Of a stretch of DNA of 64,000 bases, positions 1 through 8,999 are shown piece by piece; position 1 is the first letter of the stretch, and every line of letters starts with the position of its first letter. The translations under genes were made by a program, and so were the position numbers. The DNA comes from Streptomyces halobius. GTDB lineage: Bacteria > Actinomycetota > Actinomycetes > Streptomycetales > Streptomycetaceae. Below the pieces are notes generated by a model. That model made no database searches. It was not told the DNA's origin and saw only the letters and a program-made list of their open reading frames with translations. The DNA lies in the NCBI RefSeq assembly GCF_023277745.1, contig NZ_CP086322.1, forward strand, positions 7,192,001-7,256,000. The letters run 5' to 3'.

Positions 1-1082
1 ATGTCCGACCAGTCCAGGTCGACCGCGTACGGCGAGACCTCGGCGACCAGCTGGCCCGCGCCGTCCAGCTCGGTCCAGCCCAGCCACGGATCGGCGTGGT
101 CCTGCAGGGCGCGCTGCGAGATCACCGTGCGGTGGCCCTCGTGCCGGAAGTACGCGCGGACCTCGGGATCGGTGATGTGCCGCGAGACGGCCGGGGTCTG
201 TGCCTGCTTCAGATAGATCACCACATCGTTCTCCAGGGCGTCGCTGTTGCCCTCCAGAAGGATGTTGTACGAGGGCAGACCGGCCGACCCGATGCCGATG
301 CCCCGCCGGCCCACCACGTCCTTGACGCGGTAGGAGTCCGGGCGGTCCAGGCTCGACTCCGGCAGCGTCTCCAGATAGCCGTCGAACGCGGCCAGCACCT
401 TGTAGCGGGTCGCCGCGTCCAGCTCGACGGAGCCGCCGCCCGCGGAGAAGCGGCGTTCAAAGTCACGGATCTCCGTCATCGACTCCAGGAGCCCGAACCG
501 GGTCTGCGAGCGGGCGTCGCGCAGCGCGGCCAGCAGTGGGCCGGTGGCGGTGTCGAGGGAGAACGGCGTCACCTCGTCCCCGGCGGAGCCCCGCGACCGG
601 GAGGCCAGTATGCGGATGCGCTCCCGGTAGGCGGCGGCGTAGGTCAGCACCAGGTCGGTGATCTGCTCGTCGCTGAGTGCCTTGGCGTAGCCGATCAGCG
701 CGACCGAGGCGGCGAACCGCTTGAGGTCCCAGGTGAAGGGGCCGACATACGCCTCGTCGAAGTCGTTGACGTTGAAGATCAGCCGGCCCGTGGAGTCCAT
801 GTAGGTGCCGAAATTCTCGGCGTGCAGATCGCCGTGGATCCACACCCGGCTGGTCCGCTCGTCGAGATACGGCCCGGTCTCCTTCCCGTCGTCCAGGTCC
901 CGGTAGAACAGGCACGCCGTGCCCCGGTAGAAGGCGAAGGCGGAGGCCGCCATCTTCCGGAACTTCACGCGGAAGGCCGCGGGGTCGGCGGCGAGCAGCT
1001 CCCCGAAGGCGGTGCCGAAGACGGCGAGAATCTCCTCGCCGCGCTGCGCGGCGTCCTGCGCCGGGGCGTGCTGGGACGACAT
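1..1082 (-). CDS. DUF2252 family protein (C-terminus beyond window)
   Basis: An open frame runs from ATG at 1082 to the window edge with no stop (360 codons seen). The start follows a good ribosome site (AGGAGG, 9 nt upstream). The protein has the DUF2252 look: a WIHGDLHAENFGTY stretch followed by FNVNDFDEAYVGPFTWDLKR, which resembles the His-Gly-Asp and DFD signatures of aminoglycoside-phosphotransferase/kinase folds. DUF2252 has no settled function; a kinase-like fold is an inference from these motifs. It is divergent from dnaE, and the 250-bp gap between them must hold both promoters (a TAGACT -10-like box lies at 1205-1210, dnaE-oriented). Family assignment is from recognition, not a search. 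Confidence 0.85.
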   Translation of the reverse strand, partial: MSSQHAPAQDAAQRGEEILAVFGTAFGELLAADPAAFRVKFRKMAASAFAFYRGTACLFYRDLDDGKETGPYLDERTSRVWIHGDLHAENFGTYMDSTGRLIFNVNDFDEAYVGPFTWDLKRFAASVALIGYAKALSDEQITDLVLTYAAAYRERIRILASRSRGSAGDEVTPFSLDTATGPLLAALRDARSQTRFGLLESMTEIRDFERRFSAGGGSVELDAATRYKVLAAFDGYLETLPESSLDRPDSYRVKDVVGRRGIGIGSAGLPSYNILLEGNSDALENDVVIYLKQAQTPAVSRHITDPEVRAYFRHEGHRTVISQRALQDHADPWLGWTELDGAGQLVAEVSPYAVDLDWSD

Positions 1083-1334
1083 CGCTGAGTGCCTCCTGAA
1101 GTGCGGAAACGTGTCGGTGATCAGGGTCGGACGGTCACCCGGACCCGACTGTGACAACGGGCGAGGCCACCCGCGAGTGCCCGGCGTCTGTCAGTGCGGA
1201 GTCGTAGACTTCGTGACCGTCTCACCTATGCGTCGAGACCGTCCACCAACCCGTCGCGCGCCCACCCGTCGCCCAACCACCACCCCTCATAGAGGCGCTT
1301 CGCGCCACACCTGTTCACTCGGAGGTCTCCCGCC

Positions 1335-4300
1335 GTGGCAAAGCCGCCCTTCACCCACCTGCACGTCCACACCCAGTACTCGCTGCTGGACGGTGCGGCG
1401 CGGCTGAAGGACATGTTCAACGCGTGCAACGAGATGGGCATGACGCATATCGCCATGTCCGATCACGGCAACCTCCATGGTGCGTACGACTTCTTCTTCT
1501 CCGCGAAGAAGGCGGGGGTGACGCCGATCATCGGGATCGAGGCGTATGTCGCCCCGGAGTCGCGGCGCAACAAGCGCAAGATCCAGTGGGGTCAGCCGCA
1601 TCAGAAGCGCGACGATGTGTCCGGTTCGGGTGGTTACACGCATAAAACGATCTGGGCGGCGAACCAGACCGGTCTGCACAACCTCTTCCGGTTGTCCTCG
1701 GACGCGTACGCCGAGGGCTGGCTGCAGAAGTGGCCCCGGATGGACAAGGAGACCCTCGCCCAGTGGTCCGAGGGTCTGATCGCGTCCACCGGCTGTCCTT
1801 CGGGGGAGCTCCAGACCCGGTTGCGCCTCGGCCAGTTCGACGAGGCCCTGAAGTCGGCCTCCGAGTACCAGGACATCTTCGGCAAGGACCGCTACTTCCT
1901 GGAGCTGATGGACCACGGCATCGAGATCGAGCGCCGGGTCCGCGACGGCCTGCTGGAGATCGGCAAGAAGCTCGGCATCCCGCCGCTGGTGACCAACGAC
2001 TCGCACTACACCTACGCGCACGAGGCGACCGCCCACGACGCGCTGCTGTGCATCCAGACCGGCAAGAACCTCTCCGACCCGGACCGCTTCCGCTTCGACG
2101 GCACCGGCTACTACCTGAAGTCCACGGAGGAGATGTACGCCATCGACTCCTCGGACGCCTGGCAGGAGGGCTGCGCCAACACCCGCCTGGTCGCCGAGCA
2201 GATCGACGTCACGGGGATGTTCGAGAAGCGCGACCTGATGCCGAAGTTCGACATCCCCGAGGGCTACACCGAAGTCACCTGGTTCCAGGAGGAGGTCCGG
2301 GTCGGCATGAAGCGCCGCTACCCGGGCGGCGTCCCCGAAGACCGGCAGAAGCAGGCCGAGTACGAGATGGACGTCATCATCCAGATGGGGTTCCCGGGCT
2401 ACTTCCTGGTGGTCGCCGACTTCATCATGTGGGCCAAGAACAACGGCATCGCGGTGGGGCCGGGGCGTGGCTCCGCGGCCGGTTCGATCGTCGCCTACGC
2501 GATGGGCATCACCGACCTCGACCCGATCGAACACGGGCTGATCTTCGAGCGGTTCCTCAATCCCGAGCGCCTCTCGATGCCCGATGTCGACATCGACTTC
2601 GACGAGCGCAGGCGCGTCGAGGTCATCCGGTATGTCACGGAGAAGTACGGCGCCGACAAGGTCGCCATGATCGGCACCTACGGCAAGATCAAGGCGAAGA
2701 ACGCCATCAAGGACTCCGCGCGCGTGCTGGGCTACCCGTACGCGATGGGCGACCGCCTCACCAAGGCCATGCCCGCCGACGTCCTCGGCAAGGGCATCGA
2801 CCTCGACGGCATCACCAACCCCGAGCACCCGCGCTACTCCGAGGCGGGCGAGATCCGGGGGATGTACGAGAACGAACCGGACGTGAAGAAGGTCATCGAC
2901 ACCGCCAAGGGCGTCGAGGGCCTGGTCCGGCAGATGGGTGTGCACGCGGCCGGCGTGATCATGTCCAGCGAGACCATCACCGATCACGCCCCGGTCTGGG
3001 TCCGGCACACCGACGGCGTGACGATCACGCAGTGGGACTACCCCAGCTGTGAGTCGCTCGGCCTGCTGAAGATGGACTTCCTGGGCCTGCGGAACCTCAC
3101 CATCATGGACGACGCCGTCAAGATGGTGGAGGCCAACAAGGGCACCAAGCTGGAGCTCCTTGACGTCCCGCTCGACGACCCCAAGACGTACGAGATGCTC
3201 TGCCGCGGTGACACGCTCGGCGTCTTCCAGTTCGACGGCGGTCCGATGCGGTCGCTGCTGCGCCAGATGCAACCCGACAACTTCGAGGACATTTCCGCCG
3301 TTTCGGCCCTCTACCGGCCGGGCCCGATGGGCATGAACTCGCACACGAACTACGCGGAGCGCAAGAACGGCCGCCAGGAGATCACCCCGATCCACCCGGA
3401 GCTGGAGGAGCCGCTCAGGGAGACCCTCGGCCTCACCTACGGCCTGATCGTCTACCAGGAGCAGGTGCAGAAGGCCGCCCAGATCATCGCCGGTTACTCG
3501 CTCGGCGAGGCCGACATCCTGCGCCGCGTGATGGGCAAGAAGAAGCCCGAGGAGCTGGAGAAGAACTTCGGCATCTTCCAGGCGGGCGCCCGGAAGAACG
3601 GCTATTCCGACGAGGCGATCCAGGCCCTGTGGGACGTCCTGGTCCCGTTCGCCGGCTACGCCTTCAACAAGGCGCACTCCTCGGCGTACGGCCTGGTCAC
3701 GTACTGGACCGCGTACCTCAAGGCGAACTACCCGGCCGAGTACATGTCGGCGCTGCTGACCTCGGTGCGGGACGACAAGGACAAGTCGGCGGTCTACCTG
3801 AACGAATGCCGCCGCATGGGCATCAGGGTGCTGCCGCCGAACGTCAATGAGTCCGAGGCGAACTTCGCCGCCCAGGGTGACGACGTGATCCTCTTCGGCC
3901 TCACGGCGGTCCGCAACGTCGGCCAGAACGTGGTCGATTCGATCATCCGCTGCCGCAAGGCGAAGGGGAAGTACGCCTCGTTCCCCGACTATCTCGACAA
4001 GGTCGACGCGGTCGTCTGCAACAAGCGGACCACGGAGTCGCTGATCAAGGCCGGCGCGTTCGACGAGATGGGCCACACCCGCAAGGGGCTGACGGCGCAC
4101 TACGAATCGATGATCGACAATGTCGTCCAGGTCAAGCGCAAGGAGGCCGAGGGGCAGTTCGACCTCTTCGGCGGGATGGGCGACGACAGCGCGGACGAGG
4201 GACCCGGCTTCGGGCTGGACATCGAGTTCTCCGACGTCGAGTGGGACAAGACGTATCTGCTGGCCCAGGAGCGCGAGATGCTCGGGCTGTACGTCTCCGA

Positions 4301-4877
4301 CCACCCGCTCTTCGGCCTGGAGCATGTGCTGTCCGACAAGGCGGACGCCGCCATCGCCCAACTGACCGGCGGTGATTACGCGGACGGCTCGATCGTCACC
4401 ATCGGCGGCATCATCTCCGGCCTCCAGCGCAAGATGACCAAACAGGGCAACGCCTGGGCCATCGCCACCGTCGAGGACCTCGCCGGCTCCATCGACTGCA
4501 TGTTCTTCCCCGCGACCTACCAGCTGGTGTCCACCCAACTCGTCGAGGACACCGTCGTCTTCGTCAAGGGACGGCTCGACAAGCGTGAGGACGTCCCGCG
4601 GCTGGTCGCCATGGAGATGATGGTCCCCGATCTGTCGGAGGCGGGGACGAACGCCCCCGTGACGATCACCATTCCGACGGTCAAGGTCACCCCGCCGATG
4701 GTCGAGAAGCTGGGCGAGGTGCTCAGCAGCCACCGCGGCTCCACGGAGGTGCGGATCAAGCTCCAGGGCGCGCGGAAGACCACGGTGCTGCGGCTGGACC
4801 GGCACCGCGTCACGCCCGATCCATCGCTGTTCGGTGATCTGAAGGTGCTGCTCGGCCCGTCCTGCCTGGCGGGCTGA
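1335..4877 (+). CDS. dnaE: DNA polymerase III alpha subunit
   Basis: Replicative DNA polymerase alpha subunit (C-family), 1180 aa, the usual length for actinobacterial DnaE1. The GTG start is set by GGAGG at 1321-1325. The N-terminal PHP domain shows THLHVHTQYS (residues 7-16) and GMTHIAMSDHGN. The polymerase core has GPGRGSAAGS and the palm motif PDVDIDFD at 416-423 (catalytic Asp 419 and 421), with the third Asp at about 581 in KMDFLGL. A helix-hairpin-helix region and an OB fold (around GGIISGLQRKMTKQGNAWA) follow. It acts in the replisome with the beta clamp. It stands alone, divergent from the DUF2252 gene, and is followed by two hairpins. Nothing about the sequence is unusual. Confidence 0.98.
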   Translation: MAKPPFTHLHVHTQYSLLDGAARLKDMFNACNEMGMTHIAMSDHGNLHGAYDFFFSAKKAGVTPIIGIEAYVAPESRRNKRKIQWGQPHQKRDDVSGSGGYTHKTIWAANQTGLHNLFRLSSDAYAEGWLQKWPRMDKETLAQWSEGLIASTGCPSGELQTRLRLGQFDEALKSASEYQDIFGKDRYFLELMDHGIEIERRVRDGLLEIGKKLGIPPLVTNDSHYTYAHEATAHDALLCIQTGKNLSDPDRFRFDGTGYYLKSTEEMYAIDSSDAWQEGCANTRLVAEQIDVTGMFEKRDLMPKFDIPEGYTEVTWFQEEVRVGMKRRYPGGVPEDRQKQAEYEMDVIIQMGFPGYFLVVADFIMWAKNNGIAVGPGRGSAAGSIVAYAMGITDLDPIEHGLIFERFLNPERLSMPDVDIDFDERRRVEVIRYVTEKYGADKVAMIGTYGKIKAKNAIKDSARVLGYPYAMGDRLTKAMPADVLGKGIDLDGITNPEHPRYSEAGEIRGMYENEPDVKKVIDTAKGVEGLVRQMGVHAAGVIMSSETITDHAPVWVRHTDGVTITQWDYPSCESLGLLKMDFLGLRNLTIMDDAVKMVEANKGTKLELLDVPLDDPKTYEMLCRGDTLGVFQFDGGPMRSLLRQMQPDNFEDISAVSALYRPGPMGMNSHTNYAERKNGRQEITPIHPELEEPLRETLGLTYGLIVYQEQVQKAAQIIAGYSLGEADILRRVMGKKKPEELEKNFGIFQAGARKNGYSDEAIQALWDVLVPFAGYAFNKAHSSAYGLVTYWTAYLKANYPAEYMSALLTSVRDDKDKSAVYLNECRRMGIRVLPPNVNESEANFAAQGDDVILFGLTAVRNVGQNVVDSIIRCRKAKGKYASFPDYLDKVDAVVCNKRTTESLIKAGAFDEMGHTRKGLTAHYESMIDNVVQVKRKEAEGQFDLFGGMGDDSADEGPGFGLDIEFSDVEWDKTYLLAQEREMLGLYVSDHPLFGLEHVLSDKADAAIAQLTGGDYADGSIVTIGGIISGLQRKMTKQGNAWAIATVEDLAGSIDCMFFPATYQLVSTQLVEDTVVFVKGRLDKREDVPRLVAMEMMVPDLSEAGTNAPVTITIPTVKVTPPMVEKLGEVLSSHRGSTEVRIKLQGARKTTVLRLDRHRVTPDPSLFGDLKVLLGPSCLAG

Positions 4878-4881
4878 GCCT

Positions 4882-4901
4882 CCCCCGGACTTCGTCCGGG
4901 G
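4882..4901. repeat. G-rich palindromic element after dnaE
   Basis: Four bases after the dnaE stop, CCCCGGAC (4883-4890) and GTCCGGGG (4894-4901) form an 8-bp stem with a 3-nt loop. Read on the minus strand it begins TGGGGGCCCC and ends CCGGGGGAGG, the same outline as the elements inside genes at 36811, 40637, 41108 and 41677. It may act as a weak terminator; no T-tract follows. Confidence 0.6.
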
Positions 4902-4921
4902 CCCCCACGTGCCGACCGGCC

Positions 4922-4956
4922 TTGAGGGGCGTGCCCGCAATGGGTGCGCCCCTCAA
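4922..4956. terminator. Strong hairpin, dnaE / small hydrophilic protein terminator
   Basis: TTGAGGGGCG (4922-4931) pairs perfectly with CGCCCCTCAA (4947-4956). Two G-T pairs and a CCC/GGG extension bring the stem to 15 bp with a 5-nt loop. It lies between the convergent dnaE and the minus-strand gene at 5029, so it probably stops both; its flanks (Aac/TTG) are T-poor, as is usual in Streptomyces. Confidence 0.75.
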
Positions 4957-4976
4957 CTCATCTGTGGCATAAATCA

Positions 4977-5041
4977 GTTGTGATCGTGCAAGGTGACTGT
5001 TCGGTTGTGATCGTTCAGTAGTGATCGTTCAGTTGTGACCG
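4977..5041. repeat. 14-bp tandem repeats, GTTGTGATCGTTCA type
   Basis: Units at 4977-4990 (one mismatch), 5004-5017, 5018-5031 (GTAGTGATCGTTCA) and a partial unit at 5032-5041. The last full unit contains the stop codon of the small hydrophilic protein gene. A 13-nt gap separates the first unit from the rest. Role unknown; probably a local slippage array. Confidence 0.65.
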
Positions 5042-5199
5042 AAGCGCCGCTCGCGGTTCTTGCGTGCGAGGTCCCCAGGGGTCACGTCGGTGGACTTCGT
5101 CTGTGCCTCCATGGCCGTCCTCCGGGCTTCCTGCCGGCCGCGCTCGGCGGCGGATGCCCTCTGTTGCTGACTGCGGTCACGGTTCTTGCTCTTGGCCAT
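5029..5199 (-). CDS. Small hydrophilic protein
   Basis: A 56-residue, strongly charged protein starting MAKSKNRDRSQQQR and ending KNRERRFGHN. ATG 5199 was chosen over an upstream in-frame start because AGGAGG sits 8 nt before it. It matches a family of tiny Lys/Arg/Gln-rich proteins that recur in Streptomyces genomes, usually annotated only as small hydrophilic protein, with a conserved RFGHN-like tail. It has no membrane segment and no cysteines. The composition suggests an unfolded, nucleic-acid-tolerant protein, but the function is unknown. It is convergent with dnaE and divergent from the NYN-domain gene. Confidence 0.75.
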   Translation of the reverse strand: MAKSKNRDRSQQQRASAAERGRQEARRTAMEAQTKSTDVTPGDLARKNRERRFGHN

Positions 5200-5467
5200 G
5201 ATCGTGCCTCCTGGAGGGGATCCTGGGATCTGGGCCGGGACCAGACTTACACGTCGGACGGAACCGCGCATTTCGGGCAATTACCGTGCGTATTGTGGCC
5301 GGTTACACCCTGTACCCAGGATCCCCGCCGAATCCGCCACGCCGATGATCCAGTTGGGGCAGATAACCCTCGTACGGTCGGGCAGACTCGAAGGAAGCCG
5401 AAGAGAACTCGCGCCGCAGGCCGAGCCGGGGGGCGACCGGACAGCACCTCAGGGAAGAGGGTGGAAC

Positions 5468-6754
5468 GTGGATCGCTGCGTCGTCCTGGTGGACGCCGGA
5501 TACTTGCTCGGCGCCGCCGCGAGTCTGCTCGCCGGAGAGCCTGCCCGGTCCCGGATCACCGTCGATCACACCGCGCTCATCCAGGGCCTGCGGCAACGCG
5601 CCGAAGCCGATACCGAACGGCCGCTGCTGCGGATCTACTGGTTCGACGGCGCCCCCGACCGCGTCCCGCAGCCCGAGCACCGCCGCTTGCGTGTGATGCC
5701 CCGGGTCACCGTCCGGCTCGGCGCCCTGACCCGCAGCGACGGCCGCTGGGCACAGAAGGGCGTGGACGCCGCCATGCACGCCGAGCTGACCGAGCTGGCC
5801 CGCAACCGCGCCTGCTCCGACATCGTGCTGGTCACCGGGGACGGCGATCTGCTGCCCGGTCTGATGTCCGCCAAGGAACACGGTGTCGCCGTCCACCTCT
5901 GGGCCGTGCAGGCCGCGGACGGCGACTACAACCAGTCCGAGGACCTGGTCGCGGAGGCCGATGAACGGCGGGTGCTGGACCGCGCCTGGATCACCGGCGC
6001 GGTTCGTGCCAAGGAGCTCGGCGGCCCCTGCGCCCCGCCGCCCGCGCCGCGGCCCGAGATCGCCGCGATCCTCTCCGCACCGCTGCCCGAGTCCGCCGTC
6101 GCGGCGGCAGCGGCGGCCGCCGCCCCGTCGTCCGGACCGGACACCGCCGAACGCGGCCACGAACGCAACGGCACCAACGGCACCGAGCGCCCCGCCAACC
6201 AGAGCGGGGACGCCACCTCCGGCGGCGGCAAGGTCGTCCCCACCCCCAAGGACCTGGCCGGACTGGGCCGCGCCCACGCGGCCGGTCAGGGACCCGGCGG
6301 CCCAGGCGGCGGCCAGCCCTCGCCGGCGCCCAGCGCGACGCTCCGCTGGTCGTCGGACAAGGGATGGGTCGAGCGCGGCGGCCCGGTGGGCGAACCGTCC
6401 GAGACCGTCTCCCTGCCGACCCTGGCCCAGCTCACCAGCGCCGAACAGCGCTGGGCCGACCGCGAGGAGGACATCACCGCCGTGAGCGGCGACCCCTTCG
6501 AGGTCGGCCAGGTCTTCGCCCGCCGCTGGACCGAGCGCCTCTCCGACACCGCTCATCTCCAGCAGCTCTCGACGGAGTACCCGCGTATCCCGCACCGGAT
6601 CGACGGCGAACTGCTGCGGTACGCGGCCCGCTTCGGCCTGCTCGCCCACAAGGACGACCAGATCGACGAGCACGACCGCTACGCCATCCGGGCCGGTTTC
6701 TGGCGCGAGGTGGATCTGCGGACGGCGGCCGAGCACGCACCGACGGGGGACTGA
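5468..6754 (+). CDS. NYN-domain (PIN-like) protein
   Basis: A 428-residue protein from GTG 5468 (purine-rich GGGAAGAGGG upstream). The N-terminal ~150 residues form a NYN/PIN-like fold: VVLVDAGY (Asp9), VDAAMHAEL in the middle and VTGDGDLLP (Asp125, Asp127), the acidic residues that bind metal in this nuclease superfamily. An Ala/Pro/Gly-rich linker of about 120 residues follows, then a compact C-terminal domain of about 110 residues (EQRWADREEDI to EHAPTGD) that I do not recognise. RNase activity is inferred from the family. The upstream frame stays open to 5186, but nothing before 5468 looks like protein. It stands alone, with 200 nt to the ABC operon. Confidence 0.85.
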   Translation: MDRCVVLVDAGYLLGAAASLLAGEPARSRITVDHTALIQGLRQRAEADTERPLLRIYWFDGAPDRVPQPEHRRLRVMPRVTVRLGALTRSDGRWAQKGVDAAMHAELTELARNRACSDIVLVTGDGDLLPGLMSAKEHGVAVHLWAVQAADGDYNQSEDLVAEADERRVLDRAWITGAVRAKELGGPCAPPPAPRPEIAAILSAPLPESAVAAAAAAAAPSSGPDTAERGHERNGTNGTERPANQSGDATSGGGKVVPTPKDLAGLGRAHAAGQGPGGPGGGQPSPAPSATLRWSSDKGWVERGGPVGEPSETVSLPTLAQLTSAEQRWADREEDITAVSGDPFEVGQVFARRWTERLSDTAHLQQLSTEYPRIPHRIDGELLRYAARFGLLAHKDDQIDEHDRYAIRAGFWREVDLRTAAEHAPTGD

Positions 6755-6954
6755 GGCCCGAAGGTGTGTGCCACAACGCGGCGGTTGCGGGCCGGTGATC
6801 CCGCAGCAGGGAGCCGAGGCGGGTATGTCCGTTGCGTCCCCCGCGCCGGCGCGTCCCCCGCACCGAACGGACACCGGCTTCCGCGCCCCGGGCGCGGACC
6901 GGGCCGGTGACCCGCGGCCGGGCGGTGCCCCGGGGACGCGTACCCTCGTAGCTC

Positions 6955-7965
6955 GTGAGGACGGGCGCAAAGCAGGTGGAGCGTGGCGGGCCGGTGTGCG
7001 CCGTGCGGGACCTGGTCAAGACGTACCCCGCGACGCGCGGGCGACGCGGGGCGGAGCGGACCCCCGCCGTACGCGCCAACGACGGCATCAGCCTGGAGGT
7101 ACGGCGCGGAGAGATCTTCGGTCTGCTCGGCCCCAACGGTGCCGGCAAGTCCACCCTGGTCCGCCAGTTGACCGGGCTGCTCCGCCCGGATTCCGGCAGC
7201 ATCCGCGTCCTCGGCCACGACCTGGTGCGCCACCCCGAGCGGGCCGCCCGGCTGCTCGGCTACCTGGGCCAGGAGTCCACCGCGCTGGACGAGATGACCG
7301 TCGCGCTGGCCGTGGAGACCACCGGCCGGCTGCGCGGACTCGGCGCCCGCGAGGCGCGCGCCGAGCGCGACGCGGTGGTCCGCGAGCTGGGCCTCACCGC
7401 TATCGCCGGACGTGCCCTGAAGAAGCTCTCCGGCGGGCAGCGGCGGCTGGCCTGCTTCGCGACCGTGCTCATCGGCGAACGGTCGCTGCTGGTGCTGGAC
7501 GAGCCGACCACCGGTATGGACCCCGTCGCACGGCGTGCCGTGTGGGACGCGGTCGACCGGCGCCGGGCCGATCGGGGCGCCACCGTCGTGCTGGTGACGC
7601 ACAACGTGCTGGAGGCGGAGAGCGTGCTGGACCGGGTCGCGGTGATCGACCGGGGCCGCGTCATCGCCTGCGACACGCCGGGCGGGCTGAAGCAGCGGGT
7701 GGGCGAGGAGGTCCGGCTGGACCTGGTGTGGCGGGACCGCCCGCCCCTGGACGTACCCGAGGTCGCCGCGCTCGCCCCCGCCGCCCACGTCTCCGGCCGC
7801 CGCTGGACCCTCCGCCTCCCCGCCGACCAGGCCCGCTCCGCGGTGGCCTCCGTCACCGCCGGCCCCGCCTTCGCCGCCCTCGACGACTTCACCCTTGCGA
7901 CACCCAGCCTTGAGGATGTGTATCTGGCGCTGGGTGGGCGTGCGGAGGGGTTGGTGAGGGCGTGA
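6955..7965 (+). CDS. ABC transporter ATP-binding protein
   Basis: A 336-residue ATPase of the DrrA/CcmA type. Walker A is GPNGAGKST (59-67), the signature is KKLSGGQRR and Walker B is LLVLDEPTTGMD, followed by an H-loop VLVTHNVLEAE. About 80 C-terminal residues beyond the nucleotide-binding domain are typical of drug/antibiotic exporters of this class. GTG 6955 lies 8 nt after TACCCT (6941-6946), which fits a leaderless start and explains the lack of a ribosome site. It forms a two-gene unit with the permease at 8092. The substrate cannot be read from the sequence. Confidence 0.92.
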   Translation: MRTGAKQVERGGPVCAVRDLVKTYPATRGRRGAERTPAVRANDGISLEVRRGEIFGLLGPNGAGKSTLVRQLTGLLRPDSGSIRVLGHDLVRHPERAARLLGYLGQESTALDEMTVALAVETTGRLRGLGAREARAERDAVVRELGLTAIAGRALKKLSGGQRRLACFATVLIGERSLLVLDEPTTGMDPVARRAVWDAVDRRRADRGATVVLVTHNVLEAESVLDRVAVIDRGRVIACDTPGGLKQRVGEEVRLDLVWRDRPPLDVPEVAALAPAAHVSGRRWTLRLPADQARSAVASVTAGPAFAALDDFTLATPSLEDVYLALGGRAEGLVRA

Positions 7966-8091
7966 GGCGGGGGCGAGTGTCGGCCAGGGCGCCGGGTGCT
8001 GAAGGGGGGACGCGCGATGGTCGGGGGCCCGAGGGCTGCCGGGGCCGCGTCCCCGGGGAGTGAAGTGCGGCGAGGAAGGCTTGGTGACGGC

Positions 8092-8931
8092 GTGAGTGTG
8101 GTTCCCGCGCAGGCGGTGGCCGGGACCGGGGCACGGGAGGCCCGGGACGTCCCGGCGCGGGCGGAGGACGGCCAGGCCGCCCCGCTGGCGCCGGCCGCCC
8201 GTCTGCTGCCCGCGCTCTGTGCCGTCTACCGCGCCCAGCTGTCCCGGGCCCGGGTCGCCCGGATCCCGCTGCTGTTCGTCGCCACCTTCCAGTCCATCGG
8301 GATCATGGTCCTGATGCGCGGGGTGGTCGACGGCGGCGACGAGGCACGGGCCGTCGTCTCCGGTGCCGCGGTGCTGGTGGTGGCGTTCGTGGCGCTCAAT
8401 CTGCTGGCGCAGTACTTCGGCCAGCTGCGGGCCGGCGGCGGACTCGACCACTACGCGACGCTGCCGGTGCCCCCGGCCGCCGTGGTGCTCGGCGCGGCCG
8501 CCGCCTACGCCTCGTTCACCGTGCCGGGGACGGTGGTCACCGCGGTCACCGGTTGTCTGCTCTTCCAGTTGCCGATGACCCACCTCTGGGTGCTGGCCGC
8601 CGTGCTCCCCCTGTCCGGAGCCGCGCTGGCCGGCCTCGGCGCGGCCCTGGGCCTGCTCGCCCCCCGTCCGGAACTCGCCACGCTGTGCGGTCAGTTGGGT
8701 ATGTCCGCCGCGCTGCTGCTGGGTGTACTGCCGGCCGACCGGCTGCCCGCGGCGATCGCCTACGCCCGGGATCTGCTGCCCTCGACCTACGGGGTGGAGG
8801 CGCTGGCCCGCAGCTTCGACACCCGTCCGGACTGGCTCACGGTCACCGCGGACCTGGGCGTCTGCGCCGCCGTCGGCGCGCTGTCGCTGGCCATCGCGAC
8901 CTGGGCGTACCGCCGCGCCGCGACCCGATGA
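8092..8931 (+). CDS. ABC transporter permease (ABC-2 type)
   Basis: A 279-residue membrane protein with about six hydrophobic segments, starting near RIPLLFVATFQSIGIMVLMRG and ending in a helix before AYRRAATR. This is the layout of the ABC-2 permease that partners a DrrA-like ATPase. GTG 8092 was preferred because GAGGAAGG lies upstream at 8071-8078; the frame is open to a GTG at 7996 but that stretch is charged and low in complexity. It partners the ATPase at 6955 as a probable exporter. The stop overlaps an ATG (8928) in frame with the next gene, which suggests some read-through coupling. Confidence 0.85.
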   Translation: MSVVPAQAVAGTGAREARDVPARAEDGQAAPLAPAARLLPALCAVYRAQLSRARVARIPLLFVATFQSIGIMVLMRGVVDGGDEARAVVSGAAVLVVAFVALNLLAQYFGQLRAGGGLDHYATLPVPPAAVVLGAAAAYASFTVPGTVVTAVTGCLLFQLPMTHLWVLAAVLPLSGAALAGLGAALGLLAPRPELATLCGQLGMSAALLLGVLPADRLPAAIAYARDLLPSTYGVEALARSFDTRPDWLTVTADLGVCAAVGALSLAIATWAYRRAATR

Positions 8932-8999
8932 CCGGCAACACGGACCCGAACGGGCGTCCTGCTTCCGGCCACACCACGCCGACCTGGCACGATGACGGG

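Noticed and set aside
1287..4940. 1217-codon open frame on the minus strand opposite dnaE
   Set aside because: It is the mirror of dnaE codon bias: Val/Leu/Asp/Gly/Arg-rich, no domain, no ribosome site, and dnaE on the plus strand is certain.
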